Shown here: positions 52,092 through 60,575 of the stretch, piece after piece
Layout of the letters: every line of letters starts with the position of its first letter
How positions within the stretch are numbered: the stretch's first letter is position 1
Origin: Lacrimispora amygdalina
Lineage (GTDB): Bacteria; Bacillota; Clostridia; Lachnospirales; Lachnospiraceae
Length of the DNA: 64,000 bases
NCBI RefSeq assembly: GCF_003432035.1
Contig: NZ_QOHO01000019.1
Location: 20,162-84,161, forward strand
Direction: 5' to 3'
Translations under genes and position numbers: made by a program
The notes under the pieces: model-generated
The model's input: only the letters and a program-made list of their open reading frames with translations
What the model was told of the DNA's origin: nothing
The model's database searches: none

Positions 52092-53393
52092 TTAAAGAGA
52101 AATATGGGTTTTCGCATGCGCTTTCCTGTCCCGTATGGATTTTAACACAGGTACCAGAAAGGTAGCTATGAGACCTCCTGCAAAACCATTGTTGTAAAGG
52201 TTCAGCCCTCCGTAAACGATACCCACATTAAGAGCTGCGGAGGAGTGTAAAAATCCGGCAAGAATTCCGGCACCAACTCCGAATTCACCGGCAATGGGAG
52301 CCAGTGTGGTGGAAAGAAGTAGCGCCAGCTGGGCGCTTGGATCGGTAATGCTCCATCTTTTTGTATAACCCCCGATGATAACGCCGATCATAATGGGCAG
52401 TATGTTACGGGTGTGCTTTCCAGTTGCGCTGAAGCCAACGATGGTAAAAATCCCGCCGATCGTGGGGCCATTCAAATCTCCTCCCACAATAAGAATGATC
52501 AGGGTTGATACAATTCCATTAATTCCCATGTTAAGCAGTGTCGGCGCAAATCCTTCCGTCTTTACATAGTCCGTCCCGCTGATTCCATAGGATTGAAATA
52601 TTTCCACATATCGTTTCCATACCTGATTCGACAGAAAGAAGGAAAATACGATCATTCCAAAAAATAAGGCAATTAACAGCCTGGAAAACAATAAATTCTG
52701 CCCGGTTGACCAGATGAGCCTTTCTTCTATTCTGATCCCATAAGACTTCATAATAGAAACAATAATGGTGGCAATGATTCCGCAGGCAAAGCCTACATTA
52801 TAAAGAGAATATCCCATATGAGCATAATGGGTATGGGTGGAAAGAGGCGGAAGCACAAACCCAATGCTCATGCCGACAATAATACTTAAAACCAGCCGGA
52901 CCGCCAGGGGCAGATTACCAATCTGCATGATCTGGGTAATAACCGGAGACAAACAGGTTCCGTAGAATCCCACATAGATATAACGTGTTATGGAAGTTTT
53001 GTGATAATAAGAATATAAACAGATTCCCATCATGATAGCCCAGATGTTTAAGATGTTCTTCCCAAACAGCGAAAAGCCAAACATGAGAAAGCTTGAGGTT
53101 ATGGTATGACCGCTCATATCCATCCCCAGAAAATAGACGATTGCAATGCTTAATAATGTTAATACACCTGCATTAATAAACGCAGCTCCTATGCCTCCTA
53201 TGGCAATGTAATCCGTAATCAGGAAATCCGGCTCCTGTACGATGGTGATGATTCCCCTCCAGATTTCATCAAACGGCTGCAGGCAAAATCCTGCAACAAT
53301 AAAATAAATCGGCACCAGGGCAAGAATCTGGAATTTAGTCCGCCTGGAAAGCGGTCTGTAATTTCTGAATCTGAATGATGGTTGTCCTGTCAT
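52092..53393 (-). CDS. DUF1576 family membrane protein
   Basis: A 433-residue membrane protein with about 11-12 helices, recognised as DUF1576 from its overall pattern (DYIAIGGIGAAFINAG; MDMSGHTITSSFLMFGFSLFGKN repeated later as GDLNGPTIGGIFTIVGFSATGKH). The two halves are internal repeats, like many secondary transporters. Function unknown. The ribosome site (GGAGAGGG) is rather far from ATG 53393. Confidence 0.8.
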   Translation of the reverse strand: MTGQPSFRFRNYRPLSRRTKFQILALVPIYFIVAGFCLQPFDEIWRGIITIVQEPDFLITDYIAIGGIGAAFINAGVLTLLSIAIVYFLGMDMSGHTITSSFLMFGFSLFGKNILNIWAIMMGICLYSYYHKTSITRYIYVGFYGTCLSPVITQIMQIGNLPLAVRLVLSIIVGMSIGFVLPPLSTHTHYAHMGYSLYNVGFACGIIATIIVSIMKSYGIRIEERLIWSTGQNLLFSRLLIALFFGMIVFSFFLSNQVWKRYVEIFQSYGISGTDYVKTEGFAPTLLNMGINGIVSTLIILIVGGDLNGPTIGGIFTIVGFSATGKHTRNILPIMIGVIIGGYTKRWSITDPSAQLALLLSTTLAPIAGEFGVGAGILAGFLHSSAALNVGIVYGGLNLYNNGFAGGLIATFLVPVLKSIRDRKAHAKTHISL

Positions 53394-53452
53394 GTCGTTT
53401 TGTTTCCCTCTCCTATGTTAAGTTTTCGTTACAAAACCATTTTATCATTAAT

Positions 53453-53496
53453 AAAAAAGAGGTTCAACTGTTTTTTTTAAGTCTGAACCTCTTTTT
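53453..53496 (-). terminator. terminator of the P2A ATPase gene
   Basis: AGAGGTTCA pairs with TGAACCTCT with A/T tracts on both sides, directly after the ATPase stop on the minus strand. Confidence 0.75.
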
Positions 53497-53503
53497 GCTG
53501 AAA

Positions 53504-56107
53504 CTATTTTCCAATCTCTCTTGCTACTTTTGTCAGCTGTATTATTGCAGTCGGAATAATGGCCAACCCATATACAATACCGATCTGTGAGCCGGTTAAA
53601 GGTGTTACCGAAAACAGCTTTTCCATAACAGGAACAAACATAACCAGACTCAGCAAAGAAAATCCAAGTACAAATGCTCCCAGACTATACCAGTTTCCTT
53701 TAAATCCCAGTCTGAAAATGGACTGGCTGCTTCTGCAGTTAAACCCATGGAAAAGCCGCGCGAGAGTTAAAGTGGCAAATGCCATCGTGCTGGCGGCCGC
53801 CACACCTGACTGCCTTAAGCCAAGATGGAATGCGGTCATGGTGCATACTGCAATGAGAGCTCCCTGAATCATGACCTTTGTCATAAATTCTTTCGTCAGG
53901 ATACCTTCCTTCGGATCCCTGGGTTTCTGGCTCAGCAGCCCGTATTCCGCAGGTTCCATGCCGATTGAAATCGCCGGCAGGGAATCCGTTAACAGGTTAA
54001 TAAACAGTAAATGAACCGGAGCAAACGGGATCGGCAGAGCCATGATGGACGTATAAAGAACTGAAAAAATTCCCGCCATATTACCCGACAATAAAAACTG
54101 AATGGCATTTTTAATATTCCGGTATACATTTCTTCCATTTGCAACTGCTTTTATAATAGTAGCAAAATTGTCATCTGACAGAATCATGGAAGCAGCATCC
54201 TTTGATACTTCTGTACCGGTAATTCCCATGGCAACTCCAATATCGGCCTTCTTAAGCGCAGGAGCATCATTCACCCCGTCTCCAGTCATGGAAACGATAT
54301 TGCCTCTTCTCTGCCATGCATCCACAATACGGATCTTGTTCTCCGGAGAAACCCGCGCATAGACTGAGATATTAACAATCTTCCCATCTAACTCCTGATC
54401 CGTCATGGCATCCAGTTCAGCACCGGTAACCGCTAAATCTCCCTCTTCAAAAATTCCAATCTGTTTTGCAATGGCTGTTGCCGTAATTTTATGATCTCCG
54501 GTAATCATGACCGGGCGGATTCCTGCTGTTTTAGCATCTGCCACAGCTGCTTTTGACTCTTCCCTTGGCGGGTCCACCATGGAAACAAGACCAAGGAAAA
54601 TGAAATTGTTCTCGGAATGAAGGGAAAGTACATGAGACTCTTCCACTTCCTTATAACCAAAAGCCAGAACACGAAGTCCATTTTCGGAAAACATCATATT
54701 CTGTTTTAAAATATCTTCCTTATCTGCTTCTGTCAATTCTCTGATGCCCTGTGAGGTGCGTATACTCACCGTCCGGTCTAACAGAACATCAACCGCTCCT
54801 TTGGTCAGAATGGTTGGTACACCGTGCAGTTTGTATTTGGTACTCATCAGCTTACGGTCGGAATCAAAGGGGATCTCCTCCAGTCTGTGCATCAGATCCC
54901 TGATGGTACTATGGCTGACAGATACCTTTCCTGCCATTTCAAGAAGTGCATATTCCGTAGGATCACCAATTCCTTTTCCATCGGCAATGGTGGAATCATT
55001 GGTCAGAACTGCATCATAAAGCAGATAGCGGTGAAGCTGATTGGTCAGCTCCAGCTCCTCAGGTTTAAATATCTGATTATCCAGGTAAATTTCCTGAACC
55101 GTCATCTTATTTAGCGTAAGTGTTCCGGTTTTATCCGAGCAGATTACGGAAACACAGCCAAGGCTTTCCACTGCCTTCAGTTCCTTAATGATGGCGTTTT
55201 CTTTAGCCATCCGCTGGGTTCCCATGGCCTGGACAATGGTAACTATGGAGCTTAAGGCTTCGGGAATTGCTGCAACTGCCAGTGCGACTGCAAACATCAT
55301 GGAATCAAGAAGCGGCATTTTGCGATACAGACTTAATAAAAATACCACTCCGCATATAGCCATGATTACCGTAGCAAGGCGGCTGGAAAACTGATCCAGA
55401 CTGACTTGAAGAGGCGTCTTTTTTTCTTTTGTAGCATTCATCAGACTGGCTATCTTACCGATTTCTGTCTTCATGCCGGTATCTGTAACTACAACAACAG
55501 CTCTTCCGTAGGTGACCAGGCTTCCGGAATATACCATATTGGTTCTGTCTGCCAGCGGAACGGAACTCTCCAGGGTTCCATCTTCTTTATCCACATTGGT
55601 GGATTCTCCGGTGAGAGAGCTTTCATTAACCTGAAGAGAATAATTATTTAAGATTCTTCCGTCTGCCACCACCATATCGCCGGCTTCCAGTATTAAAATA
55701 TCTCCCGGCACGACTTCCCGGGAAGCCACTTCCGTCTTCTTTCCATCCCTCATGACTCTCGCATTTGGTGAGGATAAGGATTTTAAGCTTGCCAGAGATT
55801 TTTGGGCCTTTTCATGCTGAACAGTTCCCAATACAGCGTTGAGTATAATAACTGCCATAATAACGATTGTGCTCTCCACATTTCCTGACAGCATGGAAAT
55901 CACAGCAGCTGCGACCAGTATTACCACCAGAAGGTCTTTAAACTGCTCTGCAAATACTTCGACCGTACTTTTTTTCTTTCCCTCCTCCAGGATATTCTCA
56001 CCTTTTTCCTTAAGAAGTGCGGACGCCTTTTCTGAACTCAATCCTTCTTTTTTTGTGTGAAGCTCCTTTAATATCTCAGCTTCTCTCTTCTGATACCACT
56101 CGTTCAA
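53504..56107 (-). CDS. P2A-type cation ATPase (Ca2+/Mn2+ transporting)
   Basis: An 867-residue P-type ATPase. Motifs: LTGES in the actuator, M4 AAIPEALSSIVTI, phosphorylation site CSDKTGTLTLNKMTV, GDGVNDAPALKKAD hinge, M6 FINLLTDSLPAISIGMEP. The M4 Glu and M6 Asn/Asp of the P2A Ca2+ site are kept, unlike the P2C pump at the window's start. TTG 56107 is proposed as start, because GGAGG lies 7 nt upstream and upstream codons are part of a structured leader. The leader carries a yybP-ykoY-type element, so export of Mn2+ (or Ca2+ with Mn2+ control) is likely. Confidence 0.88.
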   Translation of the reverse strand: MNEWYQKREAEILKELHTKKEGLSSEKASALLKEKGENILEEGKKKSTVEVFAEQFKDLLVVILVAAAVISMLSGNVESTIVIMAVIILNAVLGTVQHEKAQKSLASLKSLSSPNARVMRDGKKTEVASREVVPGDILILEAGDMVVADGRILNNYSLQVNESSLTGESTNVDKEDGTLESSVPLADRTNMVYSGSLVTYGRAVVVVTDTGMKTEIGKIASLMNATKEKKTPLQVSLDQFSSRLATVIMAICGVVFLLSLYRKMPLLDSMMFAVALAVAAIPEALSSIVTIVQAMGTQRMAKENAIIKELKAVESLGCVSVICSDKTGTLTLNKMTVQEIYLDNQIFKPEELELTNQLHRYLLYDAVLTNDSTIADGKGIGDPTEYALLEMAGKVSVSHSTIRDLMHRLEEIPFDSDRKLMSTKYKLHGVPTILTKGAVDVLLDRTVSIRTSQGIRELTEADKEDILKQNMMFSENGLRVLAFGYKEVEESHVLSLHSENNFIFLGLVSMVDPPREESKAAVADAKTAGIRPVMITGDHKITATAIAKQIGIFEEGDLAVTGAELDAMTDQELDGKIVNISVYARVSPENKIRIVDAWQRRGNIVSMTGDGVNDAPALKKADIGVAMGITGTEVSKDAASMILSDDNFATIIKAVANGRNVYRNIKNAIQFLLSGNMAGIFSVLYTSIMALPIPFAPVHLLFINLLTDSLPAISIGMEPAEYGLLSQKPRDPKEGILTKEFMTKVMIQGALIAVCTMTAFHLGLRQSGVAAASTMAFATLTLARLFHGFNCRSSQSIFRLGFKGNWYSLGAFVLGFSLLSLVMFVPVMEKLFSVTPLTGSQIGIVYGLAIIPTAIIQLTKVAREIGK

Positions 56108-56196
56108 ACCAATCCTCCATTCTGACACCCGTTTGGGATGCCCCGCATCAAAAATGTGTACCTCAGCTCCGATTATGATTGTTTTAAAAAAGAAAT

Positions 56197-56260
56197 TAAA
56201 AAAGACTCTTAACGTACTTTTCTGAAAAAACAAATGTTCAGAACAAGTACATTAAAAGTC
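56197..56260 (-). terminator. riboswitch-controlled terminator before the P2A ATPase
   Basis: On the minus strand GACTTTTAATGTACTT (56260-56245) pairs with AAGTACGTTAAGAGTC (56219-56204): 16 pairs including two G-U, followed by TTTTTT. It shares the CTTTTAA segment with the riboswitch P1 stem, so the two folds exclude each other. Confidence 0.75.
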
Positions 56261-56347
56261 TGGTAACCATTATCTGGTACGCACCGCCAGACTGTATAAT
56301 TACAGCCAGGATGTTGACGGTACATTTAAACTACTCCCTTTTAATTA
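56249..56347 (-). promoter_or_regulatory. yybP-ykoY-type (Mn2+) riboswitch
   Basis: The minus-strand leader starts TTAAAAGGGAGTAG (from 56345), the typical 5' box of this riboswitch class. It continues with ACCGTCAACATCC, an internal stem-loop, and closes with TACCAGACTTTTAATG, matching the 3' part of the class. TTAAAAG at the start and CTTTTAA at the end form P1. With Mn2+ bound, P1 would hold the terminator's 5' arm and allow readthrough: an ON switch. Confidence 0.75.
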
Positions 56348-56773
56348 ACTATGAAATTATAATCAAAAACCGAAAGCTTCATGAATACTGATTATACCCG
56401 GGACCATGAAATCTGTCAAGTAATTTTCACTACCTATCAGGTATTTATCTGCTCATTGTTACCCTCTGATCATCTTTCCTATATGAAAAGTAACTGTAGT
56501 TGTTTCTTTATAGCCTGGATTACGGTAATAATATTAGTTAAATTAACTAAAAATTCTTTTTTTTGTATTATCTAATTTACAAATGTTTTTTTATCTGATA
56601 TCATATTTGATATAAAATTAATTTTCTATAATAGCACATATATCAGACTATTCTATTACATTCATTATTTTGCCAGGCTGACTCTCAACCACAGACTAAA
56701 TCCACCATAACAACAATGATACTTAAAAAACCGTGCAAAAAAGAAAAGGAGGGGTTCCGGTAATATTTATATC
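56348..56773. other. intergenic region between riboswitch and xylanase cassette
   Basis: About 430 bp with no credible gene. It must hold the promoter of the ATPase leader on the minus strand and probably that of the xylanase. It contains a perfect dyad ATATCA-TATT-TGATAT (56598-56613) and an unused AAAGGAGGGGTT box near 56746 that repeats the xylanase ribosome site. Very AT-rich. Confidence 0.5.
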
Positions 56774-56792
56774 GTATGTAGGTAAGTGTATG
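56774..56792. repeat. left inverted repeat around the xylanase gene
   Basis: GTATGTAGGTAAGTGTATG; its reverse complement recurs at 57495-57513 with one mismatch. It lies 31 bp before the xylanase start codon. Confidence 0.65.
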
Positions 56793-56823
56793 AATCTGTA
56801 ATATAAAACAGGAGGGGTTTAAA

Positions 56824-57462
56824 ATGAATGAATTAAGCAGAAAGGTCTTATCATTAGTTTTCGCAATCGCTATGTGTTTTTCAGGAATATTTTCCACTAC
56901 AGCCTTTGCAGCAACCGATTACTGGCAAAACTATACAGACGGGGGCGGAACCGTTAATATGGTTAATGGCTCAGGAGGTAATTTCAGTGTAAACTGGACA
57001 AACTGTGGAAACTTCGTGGTTGGAAAAGGCTGGGGTGCCGGAAGTCCTTCCAGAATCGTCAACTATAACGCCGGCGTGTTCTCCCCATCCGGCAACAGCT
57101 ACTTAACGTTTTATGGCTGGACAAGAAATTCCCTGATTGAATATTATGTTGTTGACAGCTGGGGAACTTACAGACCTACCGGAACGTATAAAGGAACCGT
57201 TAACAGCGATGGAGCCAACTATGACATCTATACAACCATGCGTTATAACGCTCCCTCTATAGACGGTTATCAGACATTTCCGCAGTACTGGAGTGTCAGA
57301 CAGTCAAAGAGGCCTACGGGCGTCAATTCCCAGATTAACTTCGGGAACCATGTGAATGCATGGAGAAATAAGGGCATGAACTTAGGAAATTCCTGGTCCT
57401 ATCAGGCATTTTGTGTTGAAGGTTATCAAAGCAGCGGTAATGCAAATGTAACCGTCTGGTAA
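56824..57462 (+). CDS. xynA: secreted endo-1,4-beta-xylanase, glycoside hydrolase family 11
   Basis: A 212-residue GH11 enzyme. A Sec signal peptide of 29 residues ends TAFA before [13 protein letters not shown]. The single beta-jelly-roll domain carries both catalytic Glu: nucleophile Glu106 ([11 protein letters not shown]) and acid/base Glu199 (CVEGYQSSG). The thumb motif is [14 protein letters not shown]. By memory of the family it is very close to Bacillus subtilis XynA (213 residues), including the last residues NVTVW. No binding module is attached. AGGAGGGG precedes ATG 56824. It is flanked by inverted repeats and has no other xylan gene nearby, suggesting acquisition by transfer. Confidence 0.96.
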   Translation: MNELSRKVLSLVFAIAMCFSGIFSTTAFAATDYWQNYTDGGGTVNMVNGSGGNFSVNWTNCGNFVVGKGWGAGSPSRIVNYNAGVFSPSGNSYLTFYGWTRNSLIEYYVVDSWGTYRPTGTYKGTVNSDGANYDIYTTMRYNAPSIDGYQTFPQYWSVRQSKRPTGVNSQINFGNHVNAWRNKGMNLGNSWSYQAFCVEGYQSSGNANVTVW

Positions 57463-57494
57463 TCTGACCTGCATTTCTGGCAGCCGTTAATTAA

Positions 57495-57513
57495 CATATA
57501 CTTACCTACATAC
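57495..57513. repeat. right inverted repeat around the xylanase gene
   Basis: CATATACTTACCTACATAC, complementary to 56774-56792 in 18 of 19 positions, 33 bp after the xylanase stop and 55 bp before the next start codon. No clear target duplication flanks the pair. Confidence 0.65.
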
Positions 57514-57568
57514 TATTTAAATATTATGGAATCAGATTGGAAGAAAGACTTAAGAAAGGGACTTGTCT

Positions 57569-58399
57569 ATGAGGAAAAAGCTGGTCTTGCTTTTGATTGC
57601 TGTGACTGTCATTTCCTGGGGATGTTCCAAAAAGGAACCGGTTGATCTAGTGCTGGTGGAAGGAAGATCTGCGATTGCTGTCTCAGCCGGAACGAATCAG
57701 GATGAGCCTGCTATCCGGGATTTCTACATAGGAAAGCACGAGGTTACTCAGGAAGAATGGACGGAAGTGATGGGAAGTAATCCTTCTGCGTTCAGAGGCA
57801 GTGATCTGCCTGTTGAATCTGTAAGCTGGTATGACAGCATCGAATATTGCAATAAGAGAAGCGAAAAGGAAGGACTTGCTCCTTATTATAAAATTGATAA
57901 AAAAGGCCAGGATCCGGATAATATCTGCGATTATGACGATATCAGGTGGACTGTCACAGTGAATGAAGGGGCCAATGGATACCGTCTTCCTACCGAAGCC
58001 GAGTGGACCTATGCCGCGGGCGGAGGATCAAAAAGCCAGAATTATACTTACAGCGGAAGTTCTGATGAGGAAGAAACTGTGTGGTATTGGAGAAATGCCG
58101 GAAAAAAGTATTTAAAGGGCGACTGGAACTGGCCCGACATCGAGACCAATCAGAACAAAACGCACCCTGTGGGAAGTAAGAAAGCCAATGAACTGGGGAT
58201 TTTTGATATGTCCGGAAATGTCCGGGAATGGTGTTATGAATGGTATGAAGATACCAGGATTCCAAAAGGATTTTACCGGGTGTGGAAAGGAGGCGGCTGG
58301 GTAGGTGATATTACCAGCTGCAAACTATCATACCGCGGTAAATTCGAGCCGAACGGCAAAGGTGCGGATATGGGGATTCGTGTATGCAGGGACAGATAA
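57569..58399 (+). CDS. SUMF1/FGE-like domain lipoprotein
   Basis: A 276-residue lipoprotein: signal with lipobox SWGC (Cys at about 19), then a formylglycine-generating-enzyme-like (SUMF1/EgtB/PvdO) domain. Visible are FYIGKHEVTQEEWTEVMG, LPVESVSWYDSIEYCNKRSE, GYRLPTEAEWTYAAGGG, and FDMSGNVREWCYEWY. ATG 57569 has AAAGGG upstream. The copper-binding Cys pair of true FGE is not evident, and no sulfatase gene lies nearby. Its extracytoplasmic role is unknown. It follows the xylanase by 106 bp. Confidence 0.85.
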   Translation: MRKKLVLLLIAVTVISWGCSKKEPVDLVLVEGRSAIAVSAGTNQDEPAIRDFYIGKHEVTQEEWTEVMGSNPSAFRGSDLPVESVSWYDSIEYCNKRSEKEGLAPYYKIDKKGQDPDNICDYDDIRWTVTVNEGANGYRLPTEAEWTYAAGGGSKSQNYTYSGSSDEEETVWYWRNAGKKYLKGDWNWPDIETNQNKTHPVGSKKANELGIFDMSGNVREWCYEWYEDTRIPKGFYRVWKGGGWVGDITSCKLSYRGKFEPNGKGADMGIRVCRDR

Positions 58400-58418
58400 C
58401 CCGAAATGATATAATTGG

Positions 58419-58457
58419 TATGAGGCCGGTCCTTTGTCCGGTCTCATAATTTTTTTT
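58419..58457. terminator. terminator after the SUMF1 gene
   Basis: TATGAGGCCGG pairs with CCGGTCTCATA around a short loop, followed by eight T on the plus strand. Confidence 0.85.
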
Positions 58458-58468
58458 CCACACAGCTG

Positions 58469-59158
58469 CTACTCTAACGAAAGCCTTGCAGCCTTAACCG
58501 CATGAATTTTCGTTGTGTCAAATACGGGCAGATCCACATCTTTCTGCTGAATTAAAAGCCCAATTTCCGTACAGCCAAGAATCACTCCCTGTGCTCCGCG
58601 ATGCTTTAAGCGTTCAATGATATGAAGGTATGTTTCCTTGGATGTCTCCAAAACAGAGCCAAGACATAATTCGTTATAAATTATACTGTTTACTGCCTCA
58701 ATATCCTGCGCTTCGGGAATCAGAACCGTAATGCCCGCATTTTCCAGCTTTTCTTTATAAAACTCCTGAGTCATGGTATATTTCGTCCCCAGCAATGCTA
58801 CTGTTGTAATATGATTCTGTTTTAATTCCTCTGCCGTCACTTCAGCAATGTGGACAATTGGAATATTAATTCTCTTTTGAATCTGGGGCACCACTTTATG
58901 CATGGTATTTGTTCCTATTATAAGAAAGTCCGCTCCGGCTTTTTCAAGAGCTTCTGCCGCCACGGATAAAATATCCCCGCTTTTCTCCCAGTCACCTTCC
59001 GCCTGACAGCGCTCAATTTCAGAAAAATCCACGCTGTATAAAAGAATCTTTGCTGAGTGAAGTCCTCCCAGTTCCTGCTTTATTGTCTCATTCATAATCT
59101 GATAATAGGTAACTGTACTTTCCCAGCTCATGCCTCCAATTAACCCAATTGTTTTCAT
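58469..59158 (-). CDS. aspartate/glutamate racemase family protein
   Basis: A 229-residue Asp/Glu racemase-superfamily enzyme. The first catalytic position is Thr83 (IIGTNTMHKV) rather than Cys, and the second is Cys196 (VILGCTEIG). The same Thr/Cys pair is described for the E. coli L-aspartate/glutamate-specific racemase, so this is likely an active enzyme with one-sided substrate choice. Opening MKTIGLIGGMSWEST is typical. GCAGGAG precedes ATG 59158. Confidence 0.88.
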   Translation of the reverse strand: MKTIGLIGGMSWESTVTYYQIMNETIKQELGGLHSAKILLYSVDFSEIERCQAEGDWEKSGDILSVAAEALEKAGADFLIIGTNTMHKVVPQIQKRINIPIVHIAEVTAEELKQNHITTVALLGTKYTMTQEFYKEKLENAGITVLIPEAQDIEAVNSIIYNELCLGSVLETSKETYLHIIERLKHRGAQGVILGCTEIGLLIQQKDVDLPVFDTTKIHAVKAARLSLE

Positions 59159-59199
59159 AAAATATCTCCTGCTTCTTCTAATTTAATATATACTTAACT

Positions 59200-60141
59200 T
59201 CAAAAGTATTTGCTGTACGCCCCTGTGGGAACAGGATTTTCCAACCCTAATACTCTGGGCCATAAACCGGTATCTGCTGTAATAAAGCCCATTATCATCC
59301 CCATGTGGGTATGGCAATGCCGAAACTGCGCTAATATCAGCGTAAACCTGCTATATTCGCAGTCCCTGGGCATATACGTTAATTCTTCCTCAGTCAGATT
59401 CAGAAGATAATAAGTAATCTTACGGCTGATTCCATCAAAATAGTCATTGATCTCATCTCTTGTCAGCTGTTTAACGGATACCGCATCCAGATTGTTTAAA
59501 TCCTTCTCATGAATCTCCGGTTCCGTATATTCTTTATCTCTGGGATTGATGAACCACAGATCCAGGGAATGAAGCATGTGGTAAATATGCTTCCAGCAGG
59601 GCATTTTACAGTATTCCTTATTCCACAGTTCATCGGGAACACAATCAATTACATTTTTTACTTCCCATAAAGCCCGGTTCGTCTGATCTGATATTATTTC
59701 AGTTAATGCCGTTTCTTTTTTAACCACTCTGTCTGCCATAGGGTGTCCTTCACGAAACTGAACCAGATCCCAGAGATTTCCATACAGATCTTCAAACACA
59801 GCCACAATGCCATATTCCTGAACCTTTGGCTCCCGGATAAATGTAATCCCCAGCTCCTTCATCTCTTCATAGTCTCTGTAAAAATCATCTGTTCCCAAAA
59901 ACAGGAATACCCTTCCTCCCGCCTGATTGCCGATAAAAGGTTCCTGTTCCGGCTTAGAGGCTTTTGCCAGCAAGACTGTGGTCCCACAGGCACCCGGCGG
60001 AGAAACCACAACCCAGCGCTTATCCTGCTCCGGCTGATATGTATCTTCTATCAATATGAAATGAAGCTTTTTTGTATAAAAGTTAATGGCCTCATCATAA
60101 TCCTTTACAACCAGCGCGATGTGAACCAGTGCCTGTGTCAT
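59200..60141 (-). CDS. VOC (glyoxalase-like) domain fused to a DinB-like domain
   Basis: A 313-residue fusion. Residues 1-130 are a VOC/glyoxalase fold (ALVHIALVVKDYDEAINFYT; VFEDLYGNLWDLVQF). Residues about 145-300 look like a DinB/YfiT four-helix bundle with possible metal His in HMLHSLDLWF and RHCHTHMGM. Both parts often bind divalent metal and thiols; resistance or detoxification is possible but unproven. Single chain without a stop between the domains. AAAGGAG precedes ATG 60141; the SdpI-like gene lies 20 bp upstream. Confidence 0.8.
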   Translation of the reverse strand: MTQALVHIALVVKDYDEAINFYTKKLHFILIEDTYQPEQDKRWVVVSPPGACGTTVLLAKASKPEQEPFIGNQAGGRVFLFLGTDDFYRDYEEMKELGITFIREPKVQEYGIVAVFEDLYGNLWDLVQFREGHPMADRVVKKETALTEIISDQTNRALWEVKNVIDCVPDELWNKEYCKMPCWKHIYHMLHSLDLWFINPRDKEYTEPEIHEKDLNNLDAVSVKQLTRDEINDYFDGISRKITYYLLNLTEEELTYMPRDCEYSRFTLILAQFRHCHTHMGMIMGFITADTGLWPRVLGLENPVPTGAYSKYF

Positions 60142-60161
60142 TGCAACGTTCTCCTTTGATT

Positions 60162-60545
60162 TTATATCTGTTTACGATTTCCATCTTTATCAAAATTCTT
60201 CCTTAATGCGATTTCAGTCGGGATAATGGAAGCAACCAGTATAGCCGTCTGTACACCTATAACCACCGAGCTGAAAATTCCAACTGTTTCTGTATCTTTT
60301 CCAATAACAAAAAGCATTACTAAAAAAGACGGAACCAGCATGCAGGCACCCACGATCTTCCAGATTTTTCCACAATGGTGATGAGCAAACACCCATGTAT
60401 CTTCATTTTTCATGGACATTGAAGTTCTGTATCCTACAAAATGGTTTATTTCTTTTGGCGGCCTTTTGCTAAAAATATGGCCGATCACAATCATAATAAA
60501 CGGCAGCAGCAGATTCATTGCTGTCATAAAAGTCCAGAAACCCAT
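60162..60545 (-). CDS. SdpI family membrane protein
   Basis: A 127-residue protein with three helices and the SdpI loop NHFVGYRTSMSMKNEDTW between helices 1 and 2 (residues 34-51). SdpI of Bacillus gives immunity to the SdpC toxin; short homologues are common and mostly unstudied. No toxin gene is seen here. GGATAGGAGG precedes ATG 60545. Confidence 0.85.
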   Translation of the reverse strand: MGFWTFMTAMNLLLPFIMIVIGHIFSKRPPKEINHFVGYRTSMSMKNEDTWVFAHHHCGKIWKIVGACMLVPSFLVMLFVIGKDTETVGIFSSVVIGVQTAILVASIIPTEIALRKNFDKDGNRKQI

Positions 60546-60575
60546 ATTTCCACCTCCTATCCGAAATTTATACTG

